This document shows, piece after piece, positions 22,201 through 22,886 of a DNA stretch of 22,886 bases. The translations under genes and the position numbers were made by a program. The notes under the pieces were generated by a model. That model was not told the DNA's origin, made no database searches, and saw only the letters and a list, made by a program, of their open reading frames with translations. The stretch lies in assembly GCA_030141605.1 (NCBI GenBank), contig JAQGDQ010000863.1, forward strand, positions 1 through 22,886. Reading direction: 5' to 3'. This DNA comes from Tubiluchus corallicola. Its lineage: Eukaryota > Priapulida > Priapulimorpha > Priapulimorphida > Tubiluchidae. Each line of letters starts with the position of its first letter. The stretch's first letter is position 1.

Positions 22201-22886
22201 TGTGTATGAACAGGGCTTATATATAAAGCATGCCAAGTAACTGTTTGTTGTGTACTACTTTGTACTTGTTCGTTATATGCTCTTATATAGCACCTGGTTT
22301 CACACATTGCATGAACGGAAAAGCACTGGCGGAAACCTTTCCAAACAATACTTATATCAACTACCGCCAAAGCAGTGGCGGAAACCTTTCCAAACAATAC
22401 TTATATCGACTACCGCCAAAACAGTAGCAAAAACCTTTCCAAACAATACTTATATCAACTGCCGCCAAAGCAGTGGCGGAAACCTTTACACATATGCCTG
22501 ACTCTGTGTGGTCCAGCTTTGTGCAGCCTACTGTATTACTAATGCACTGTAACTATAAACAAAATTTGTTGCCCTGCTAAGATCAGGTGCCTGTATTTGA
22601 AAAAAAAAGTGAAAATGAAGGTAGCTTGTTCAGCATTGGCCAAGCCGCCGCAAGCGTGTGAATATTGTGCTAGTTTAATAGTTAAAAATTTTAGGATTTA
22701 AGTTGGACACAATGACTTATGTATTTTAACACAGATTGTCAGTTATGATTGCATTATTGCTGGTTAATACACATGCCTTTTTTTATTATTGAGCAGGTCG
22801 TGTGTCATCTAGTAGCAGTTTATCTTCTTTCTCGAAACCTCCCACTTCTGCCTCCCTGGATGATCAAAGTAGCAGCAGCAGCGCAT
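5013..22886 (+). CDS. SRCAP: SRCAP/Domino/Swr1-type chromatin remodelling ATPase, partial, 15 exons
   Basis: This is the catalytic subunit of the SRCAP/SWR1 complex, which in the nucleus exchanges H2A-H2B for H2A.Z-H2B using ATP. Seen: joining 15 exons with matching phases gives 839 uninterrupted codons. Local residues 1-80 are HSA C-terminus and post-HSA, 112-345 acidic linker, about 376-550 ATPase lobe 1 (DEMGLGKT at 413-420, DEAQ at 516-519, TGTPLQN around 544-550), 602-710 the segment after lobe 1 ([14 protein letters not shown]), and 710-839 the start of the P/S-rich insertion. DEAQNIKN and an intact GTPLQN fit SRCAP rather than EP400, whose box II and III are divergent. Lobe 2 (motifs IV-VI) and the C-terminus must lie downstream, as expected for the split INO80-family ATPase. 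The HSA N-terminal half must lie upstream of 5013. The gene name rests on recognised family motifs, not on a database search. Confidence 0.95.
5154..5837 (+). other. Intron 1, nothing recognised
   Basis: The intron has 684 bases with donor gtatcg and acceptor tatttcag. It has no tandem repeat, inverted repeat or coding signal that I can support. Small ORFs on both strands look like chance. Confidence 0.6.
5838..6030 (+). CDS. SRCAP: Exon 2: post-HSA segment
   Basis: The exon has 64 codons plus one base (phase 0 in, phase 1 out), acceptor tatttcag and donor gatg|gtgggt. It begins [19 protein letters not shown] and continues with a [20 protein letters not shown] stretch, the characteristic SRCAP/Domino post-HSA sequence. 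It then runs into a serine-rich, probably disordered stretch. A second GT four bases downstream (gtatgc) would break the phase with exon 3 and is not favoured. A dispersed repeat starts about ten bases past the donor. Confidence 0.93.
6041..6159 (+). repeat. Dispersed repeat family 1, copy 1
   Basis: This stretch matches 11620-11745 in the same orientation. Both share tgtcgtgaag, then cgatttcttgatctt, a T/A-rich middle with attattacatt, and an aagaaattccagct or aagaaatttcagct end. The copies differ by scattered substitutions and small indels. It starts about ten bases after the exon 2 donor. The element type is unknown. Confidence 0.7.
6156..6205 (+). repeat. Fragment of hAT-like MITE right end
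   Basis: gctgaattattcgaat, then taattttaggttcgaatcaa and atgctc, match the right end of the element at 14068-14430 (around 14366-14423) with an internal deletion of roughly 14 bases. No left end is visible nearby, so this is a fragment. Confidence 0.6.
6305..6513 (+). CDS. SRCAP: Exon 3: acidic linker, first EF...DDEET...LEELL module
   Basis: The exon has phase 1 in and phase 0 out, acceptor gacgcag and donor gag|gtgaga. The split Asp codon is followed by [20 protein letters not shown] (local 113-132) and [13 protein letters not shown] (about 150-162). The region between HSA and ATPase in SRCAP/Swr1 is acidic and contributes H2A.Z-H2B binding, so this exon probably forms one histone-contacting module. 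The exon is markedly GC-rich compared with its introns. A cryptic donor gtacgt lies inside at 6503. Confidence 0.92.
6538..6550 (+). repeat. G13 homopolymer 25 bases after exon 3 donor
   Basis: An uninterrupted run of 13 G lies in the intron, 25 bases after the exon 3 donor. Intronic G runs near donors are known to bind hnRNP F/H and to enhance splicing. Whether that applies here is inference, and run length may vary or be miscalled. Confidence 0.8.
6666..6790 (-). mobile_element. Possible retroelement 3' tail with stem-loop
   Basis: Read on the minus strand, GGGGTGGC (6780-6787) pairs with GCCACCCC (6747-6754), with an inner GACC-AGGA-GGTC hairpin. Downstream comes a tail with ATGAATAAAACC and repeated TTGAA near 6670-6690. 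A stable 3' stem-loop followed by a short simple-repeat tail is typical of several LINE 3' ends. No ORF is visible with it, so the assignment is tentative. Confidence 0.4.
7112..7327 (+). other. Unrecognised small ORF inside intron 3
   Basis: An open frame of about 70 codons begins with [20 protein letters not shown] and contains [20 protein letters not shown]. Its composition is less AT-biased than the surrounding intron and not low-complexity. It has no family I recognise. It could be a fossil of a mobile-element protein, an unrecognised alternative exon, or chance. It ends about 55 bases before exon 4. Confidence 0.25.
7385..7592 (+). CDS. SRCAP: Exon 4: acidic linker, start of second module
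   Basis: The exon has 69 codons plus one base (phase 0 in, phase 1 out), acceptor aatttgcag and donor gaaa|gtacgt. An alanine-rich low-complexity start is followed by [17 protein letters not shown] (local 211-227) and a helix that ends EIAELQAE. It repeats the pattern of exon 3: EFR, an acidic run, DDEET, then about 25 residues to an E-[ML]-[PS]-x-E-[ED]-L helix completed in exon 5. The role is inferred from family position. Confidence 0.92.
7771..8656 (+). repeat. 47-bp minisatellite, about 19 copies
   Basis: The unit contains cattgtttgtgtataactt, then cattgtttaaccaaccact and cattgct. Cattgttt thus recurs inside each unit, so the unit is itself built from shorter repeats. The period is 47, checked at 7801, 7848 and 7895. 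Variants alternate ataacttgt with atgacttct and accaacc with accaact. One unit near 8377-8415 is scrambled and one near 8590 is shortened. It fills most of intron 4. Confidence 0.93.
8867..8949 (+). repeat. Tandem duplication of the exon 5 acceptor region
   Basis: ttttgattttgtgttt followed by gcaga[t/c]gaact occurs at about 8887-8912 and again at 8923-8949, offset by exactly 36 bases. A third partial copy (ttttgattttgtgtt) lies at 8867-8881. The duplication carries the pyrimidine-rich tract, the AG and the first seven exon bases, so it creates two equivalent 3' splice sites. Confidence 0.9.
8943..9092 (+). CDS. SRCAP: Exon 5: acidic linker, ELSVEDLY...AGAY (two possible starts)
   Basis: The exon is phase 1 at both ends, with donor gaag|gtgaga. 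With the acceptor AG at 8941-8942 the junction reads [19 protein letters not shown], which matches the family pattern. An identical acceptor 36 bases upstream (AG at 8905-8906) would start the exon at 8907 and add 12 residues, in frame and without a stop. I chose 8943 because it restores the conserved spacing. The rest is a very acidic D/E/S/T stretch. Confidence 0.88.
9556..9626 (-). mobile_element. tRNA-Ser(UGA)-derived element (SINE head or tRNA pseudogene)
   Basis: The reverse complement reads AATAGTTCAAATGG (A-box-like, D-arm region), then CGACTTGAAATCC (a Ser-type anticodon loop CTTGAAA with UGA, complement of 9588-9590), then GAGTTCAAGCCCTGG (B box and T loop). The long variable arm of tRNA-Ser is reduced to a few bases, and the acceptor stem is not convincing, so it is not a functional tRNA. 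It most resembles the Pol III promoter head of a SINE. I see no defined tail. Confidence 0.5.
9925..10530 (+). mobile_element. Degenerate LINE: ORF2 C-terminus and 3'UTR
   Basis: In pieces of frame this reads [39 protein letters not shown], then after a one-base frameshift near 10104 [18 protein letters not shown] and TQC, with [12 protein letters not shown]. This matches the C-terminal signature of many non-LTR retrotransposon ORF2 proteins: a basic stretch, ETGR..KP..IP...R/T.C..C, and a zinc-knuckle CxxC...HC. It has an internal TGA at 10311-10313 and a second stop at 10383-10385. Beyond that is a 22-bp inverted repeat and an AATAAA near 10528. The element is dead, with its 5' part missing. 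Confidence 0.7.
10386..10460 (+). repeat. 22-bp inverted repeat in LINE 3' region
   Basis: The left arm begins ATGTAATTATTATAAATTT at 10386 and the right arm TTTTAAATTTATAATAATTA ends at 10460. The arms are complementary apart from one extra T, with about 30 bases between. In RNA this would be an AT-rich hairpin immediately after the element's stop codon. Confidence 0.85.
10679..10902 (+). CDS. SRCAP: Exon 6: end of acidic linker and approach to ATPase
   Basis: The exon has phase 1 in and phase 0 out, acceptor acataacag and donor cag|gtattg. It holds an acidic run ([12 protein letters not shown]), a [11 protein letters not shown] helix, then [20 protein letters not shown] and STTQ. The ITDIAA..A.SLQP.GYTL..TQ segment immediately before the ATPase is highly conserved in SRCAP orthologues. 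It leads directly into [10 protein letters not shown] in exon 7. Confidence 0.93.
11072..11129 (+). repeat. 29-bp tandem duplication
   Basis: gtgatgtaactggtggactt followed by tgtggcttt is repeated once, starting at 11072 and 11101. The copies differ by one base (tgtggc or tgttgc). It is a short intronic duplication with no function suggested. Confidence 0.9.
11194..11510. mobile_element. pogo/Tigger-like MITE with TTAACGACG ends
   Basis: The left end CAGCAAGTCCTCGCTTAACG (11194 on) is the near-complement of the right end (CGTTAAGCGATGACTTACTG, ending 11510). It carries a second internal CGTTTAACGACGCT. A TA precedes the left end and CA follows the right, consistent with a decayed TA target duplication. 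CAGT(A/G)..CCTCG.TTAACGA-type ends are typical of pogo-like Tc1/mariner elements. No transposase is present, so it is non-autonomous. Confidence 0.65.
11620..11745 (+). repeat. Dispersed repeat family 1, copy 2
   Basis: It matches 6041-6159 in the same orientation, with shared tgtcgtgaag, cgatttcttgatctt, attattacatt, tcttgtta and aagaaatttcagct. It lacks the hAT fragment that follows copy 1, so the two sequences part at about the same point, which may mark the true element end. Confidence 0.7.
12111..12288 (+). CDS. SRCAP: Exon 7: ATPase lobe 1 start, motif I (Walker A)
   Basis: The exon has phase 0 in and phase 1 out, acceptor tttttcttcag and donor aagg|gtgagt. It encodes [18 protein letters not shown], including the family's Q-motif region, then [12 protein letters not shown] (local 409-420). 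The Walker A lysine codon is at 12240-12242. Motif I is intact, so nothing here suggests an inactive enzyme. This is the most conserved exon in the window. Confidence 0.97.
12352..12640 (+). repeat. 93-bp tandem repeat, three copies
   Basis: Units start gttgatacttatcattaagt at 12373, 12467 and 12560. The first has one extra base and the third is partial and more diverged. A degenerate piece before the first (gtcattgcgggcatgagtcg) matches the unit end. Each unit holds ctgtgagt...cactcccacag, a possible hairpin. It begins about 65 bases past the exon 7 donor. Confidence 0.9.
12641..13293 (+). other. Rest of intron 7, nothing recognised
   Basis: This is AT-rich intron without tandem or inverted repeats I can support. 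It ends in the pyrimidine-rich acceptor tgactctctctag. ORFs on both strands here show no family likeness. Confidence 0.6.
13294..13430 (+). CDS. SRCAP: Exon 8: ATPase lobe 1, motif Ia
   Basis: The exon has phase 1 in and phase 0 out, acceptor ctctctctag and donor cag|gtaaga. The split Gly codon is followed by [20 protein letters not shown] (motif Ia, PTSV) and [18 protein letters not shown], the usual Snf2-family segment after Ia with a basic end. Confidence 0.95.
13777..13895. mobile_element. mariner-like MITE, 119 bp
   Basis: The left end CAGCAGGTGGCGTTTA and the right end (reverse complement) CAGTAGGTGGCGCTTA match at 14 of 16 positions. Inner ttaatagactca and tgagtctattaa extend the pairing. 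The element is flanked by TA on both sides (13775-13776 and 13896-13897), the expected Tc1/mariner target duplication. It has no coding capacity. Confidence 0.75.
14068..14430. mobile_element. hAT-like MITE, 363 bp, with 8-bp target duplication
   Basis: The left end CATGGGTGAGCAT and the right end (reverse complement) CAGGACTGAGCAT are imperfect inverted repeats. They are flanked by ATCAATGC (14060-14067) and ATCAACGC (14431-14438), an 8-bp duplication with one mismatch, as hAT insertions make. The interior is rich in TTCGAA/TTCGAAT motifs in both orientations. No transposase is present. The right end is 38 bases from exon 9. Confidence 0.7.
14469..14661 (+). CDS. SRCAP: Exon 9: ATPase lobe 1, motif II (DEAQ) and start of motif III
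   Basis: The exon has phase 0 in and phase 1 out, acceptor ctatgcag and donor actg|gtgagt. It encodes [18 protein letters not shown], then [13 protein letters not shown] (DEAQ codons 14574-14585) and HRRLLLTG. The intron splits the Gly codon of motif III. DEAQ rather than DEAH is typical of the SRCAP/INO80 branch. A hAT-like MITE ends 38 bases before this exon, so the branch point and pyrimidine tract must lie in that short gap or inside the element. Confidence 0.96.
14685..14940 (+). repeat. Dispersed repeat family 2, copy 1
   Basis: It matches 19290-19610 in the same orientation. Shared stretches include gtcaggga, attggaaaggg, caaaaataatcac, gaacc.atattttt, attttgctatgacagg, cccagtttcgatttctgttc and attggattaagaaagtttat, ending gcactactg. 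This copy is about 65 bases shorter in its first half. It begins about 23 bases after the exon 9 donor. Confidence 0.8.
14972..15477. mobile_element. hAT-like MITE, about 506 bp
   Basis: The left end TGGTGACGGGCAATT and the right end (reverse complement) TAGTGATGGGCAATT are inverted repeats with two mismatches. Both are followed inward by TAATTCGATTACA-like sequence. The flanks GTGCCAAG (14964-14971) and ATACCAAG (15478-15485) agree at 6 of 8 positions, a plausible aged 8-bp target duplication. The interior has no convincing coding sequence. It sits just after dispersed repeat family 2. Confidence 0.65.
15629..15798 (+). CDS. SRCAP: Exon 10: ATPase lobe 1, motif III and following helices
   Basis: The exon has phase 1 in and phase 0 out, acceptor tttgtcag and donor aag|gtacgg. 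It encodes [20 protein letters not shown], then [20 protein letters not shown] and LIRRLHK. This is the characteristic SRCAP/INO80 stretch after motif III, with [11 protein letters not shown] and the NPLTGMIEG loop. A short (GT)n run begins about 14 bases past the donor. Confidence 0.96.
15814..15829 (+). repeat. (GT)n microsatellite
   Basis: About eight GT dinucleotides lie 15 bases after the exon 10 donor. The rest of the intron to about 16460 is AT-rich without a confident call. A small AGGCGC...GCGCCT inverted repeat lies near 16270-16300, and a tRNA-like T-arm at about 16170-16185 is too short to name. Confidence 0.8.
16460..16945 (-). mobile_element. Degenerate LINE 3' end, minus strand, with (ATT)n tail
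   Basis: The minus strand encodes [20 protein letters not shown] (about 16934-16875), continuing [10 protein letters not shown]. This fits the LINE ORF2 C-terminal signature R..P..R.C..C...EDE.HF...C. It then has [11 protein letters not shown] and a stop near 16644. An upstream stop breaks the frame just before the RYTRP motif. Further along the minus strand come AATAAAGCG and an (ATT)n tract (complement of 16465-16482), a typical LINE tail. It is 5'-truncated and dead. The 16946-17391 remainder shows no further ORF2 sequence I can align. Confidence 0.65.
17392..17528 (+). CDS. SRCAP: Exon 11: end of ATPase lobe 1
   Basis: The exon has phase 0 in and phase 2 out, acceptor ttcttctctag and donor actcg|gtaagc. 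It encodes [20 protein letters not shown] and [20 protein letters not shown], the conserved linker leaving lobe 1. The last 38 bases with the donor are duplicated in the following intron (17559-17646) and partly a third time (17647-17712). Confidence 0.95.
17491..17712 (+). repeat. Tandem duplication of exon 11 end plus donor
   Basis: Copy 1 is the true exon end and intron start (17491-17550). Copy 2 starts at 17559 (cagcgatatttgtacgacga) and contains cagactcggtactcataact, and copy 3 starts at 17647 with tcatgtcacagactcagtac. Copies 2 and 3 are 66 bases apart. The real donor gtaagc became gtactc in copy 2, and its GT is lost from the exon junction in copy 3 (cagtac). Confidence 0.9.
17845..18034 (+). 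repeat. Dispersed repeat family 3, copy 1
   Basis: It is highly similar to 21928-22125 in the same orientation. Long exact blocks include gtctcctctcacgatggggc, ataaccccagctcgctttga and acgcattttctactgagtga. It is flanked by the 10-bp direct repeat gtccatcaaa (17831-17840 and 18043-18052), which could be a target duplication. There is no ORF and no Pol III box that I can support. Confidence 0.85.
18364..18788 (+). repeat. 23-bp satellite, 18 full units, partly dimeric
   Basis: The unit agactaacaaatctcacagc plus tac is repeated exactly every 23 bases from 18364 to 18777, with a partial unit after. In the middle two variants alternate: agactaacaagtctcacagc ending aac, and agactagcaaatctcacagc ending tac. 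This gives a 46-bp higher-order dimer. agtct...agact pairs create small inverted repeats. It ends about 140 bases before exon 12. Confidence 0.95.
18930..19116 (+). CDS. SRCAP: Exon 12: conserved ATGHFMS / [11 protein letters not shown] segment
   Basis: The exon has phase 2 in and phase 0 out, acceptor ctcttgtag and donor aag|gtttgt, the weakest donor of the set. It encodes [34 protein letters not shown] and ISSPF. This is the Snf2-family segment just before the SRCAP-specific insertion. The reading frame stays open for about 260 bases past the donor, through an (AG)n run, but that extension has no family likeness and is taken as intron. Confidence 0.94.
19179..19206 (+). repeat. (AG)14 microsatellite and purine tract
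   Basis: Fourteen AG dinucleotides are followed by a G/A-only stretch to about 19250. It lies 62 bases after the exon 12 donor. It creates opposite-strand ORFs by composition only. Confidence 0.95.
19290..19610 (+). repeat. Dispersed repeat family 2, copy 2
   Basis: It matches 14685-14940 and is longer. It carries several degenerate tcagggaaaat and cctggaaagtcc motifs before the shared second half, which ends gcactactg. The same end in both copies suggests a real element boundary. No inverted ends or ORF are seen. The rest of the intron to 19827 has no call. Confidence 0.8.
19828..20031 (+). CDS. SRCAP: Exon 13: beginning of the long insertion between ATPase lobes
   Basis: The exon is phase 0 at both ends (68 codons), acceptor atctttgtag and donor cca|gtgagt. 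It starts [15 protein letters not shown] and later has a proline run, [16 protein letters not shown]. The family shows the same order here: a poorly conserved stretch, then a P-rich PPPRP..MK(L/M)K motif that opens the long disordered insertion. Confidence 0.9.
20190..20910. mobile_element. pogo-like MITE relative, incomplete
   Basis: It begins CAGTAGGTGCTCGTTTAACG at 20190 after TA (20188-20189), like the left end at 11194. Its far end near 20885 (ggtttcgtttaacgaagtcg) resembles 21660-21690 but lacks a proper terminal repeat. It contains the 139-bp tandem duplication at 20493-20770. Boundaries on the right are uncertain. Confidence 0.45.
20493..20770 (+). repeat. 139-bp perfect-length tandem duplication
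   Basis: Copies at 20493-20631 and 20632-20770 start aactttgtctaggaattttg and end caattagtcagtag. They differ at eight positions, all transitions, with no indels (131 of 139 identical). Confidence 0.95.
20911..21405 (+). other. Intron 13 end, one short hairpin only
   Basis: tcatcttttt (21106-21115) and aaaaagatga (21125-21134) form a perfect 10-bp inverted repeat with a 9-base loop. Otherwise the sequence is AT-rich intron ending in the acceptor gttgttaaacag. No gene or element is named. Confidence 0.6.
21406..21502 (+). CDS. SRCAP: Exon 14: proline-rich insertion
   Basis: The exon has 32 codons plus one base (phase 0 in, phase 1 out), acceptor ttaaacag and donor ttaa|gtgagt. It encodes a low-complexity stretch rich in Pro, Thr, Gln and His ([20 protein letters not shown]). 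No domain is seen. It is supported by consensus splice sites, phase agreement with exons 13 and 15, and codon use unlike the flanking AT-rich intron. Sequence alone cannot show whether it is constitutive. Confidence 0.8.
21546..21735. mobile_element. pogo-like MITE fragment, right end
   Basis: It ends CGTTAAACGAAGACTTAACTG at 21735, the complement of the CAGT..GTC.TCGTTTAACG left-end type. It has internal cgtttaacgacgtttcgttt. Its start (aattaataagtagaaac and acttaagcagc) parallels 20755-20815, so it is a second copy of the right half of that element. Confidence 0.5.
21928..22125 (+). repeat. Dispersed repeat family 3, copy 2
   Basis: It is highly similar to 17845-18034, with a net 8-base insertion (attcgttgcattcatggtaa against attcgtagtaa) and scattered, mainly transition, differences. 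Both copies start aca-gtt-actttgag-like and end near gttac, which defines an element of about 190-198 bp. Confidence 0.85.
22329..22491 (+). repeat. 49-bp tandem repeat with GGCGG/CCGCC arms
   Basis: Three units start gcggaaacctttccaaacaa at 22329, 22378 and 22427, followed by a partial fourth. Each unit ends with CCGCCAAA.CAGT, and the next begins GGCGGAAACC, so CCGCC...GGCGG hairpins form across unit borders. The middle border is degraded (cagtagcaaaaacc). The flanking intron to 22796 has no other call. Confidence 0.93.
22797..22886 (+). CDS. SRCAP: Exon 15: serine-rich insertion, cut by window end
   Basis: The exon is phase 1 in, with acceptor ttattattgagcag. It runs open to the window edge and encodes Ser-rich sequence ([19 protein letters not shown]), again disordered. 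This matches the low-complexity composition expected in the lobe 1-lobe 2 insertion. The end of the exon is not visible. Confidence 0.8.

Noticed and set aside
22122-22501. Overlapping ORFs on both strands
   Set aside because: They are products of the 49-bp tandem repeat and AT-rich flanks.
5013-22886. EP400/p400 instead of SRCAP
   Set aside because: Motifs DEAQNIKN and GTPLQN are intact and the long acidic linker with LEELL/VEDLY modules fits SRCAP. EP400 has diverged boxes here.

Overview
The window is animal genomic DNA, most likely from an invertebrate. It is AT-rich, and a single gene is split into many short exons by GT-AG introns full of minisatellites, LINE 3' ends, a tRNA-derived element and small terminal-inverted-repeat elements. 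I cannot name the species.

One recognisable protein-coding gene runs left to right across almost everything after base 5013. It is an SRCAP/Domino/Swr1-type INO80-family chromatin-remodelling ATPase. I place 15 exons (5013-5153, 5838-6030, 6305-6513, 7385-7592, 8943-9092, 10679-10902, 12111-12288, 13294-13430, 14469-14661, 15629-15798, 17392-17528, 18930-19116, 19828-20031, 21406-21502, 22797-22886). All 14 junctions are phase-compatible and together give 839 codons. They cover the C-terminal part of the HSA domain, an acidic linker with a twofold internal repeat (the region that binds H2A.Z-H2B in the family), ATPase lobe 1 (motifs I, Ia, II DEAQ and III), the segment after lobe 1, and the start of the long proline/serine-rich insertion before lobe 2. 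The beginning of the gene, lobe 2 and the C-terminus lie outside the window.

Layout: 1-4268 is a 72-bp tandem array of 59 units that runs off the left edge. It probably lies in the intron that splits the HSA domain. 4269-5012 is intron end. From 5013 on, exons alternate with introns. Intron contents include a retroelement-like tail (6666-6790), a 47-bp minisatellite (7771-8656), a tRNA-Ser-derived element (9556-9626), a LINE C-terminus (9925-10530, + strand), a pogo-like MITE (11194-11510), a 93-bp triplication (12352-12640), mariner-like and hAT-like MITEs (13777-15477), a minus-strand LINE 3' end (16460-16945), a 23-bp satellite (18364-18788), a 139-bp tandem duplication (20493-20770), three families of dispersed repeat pairs, and a 49-bp hairpin repeat (22329-22491).

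Most worth attention: (1) the 72-bp array carries a near-consensus 5' splice site (AAG|GTGAGA) in 55 of 59 units on the gene's sense strand, and it is open on both strands because 72 is a multiple of three; (2) a tandem duplication of a 3' splice site before exon 5 gives two in-frame acceptors 36 nt apart; (3) a decayed duplication of an exon end plus its donor lies after exon 11. I see no clear new protein system. The novelty is in how repeats have built extra splice signals inside an essential chromatin gene.
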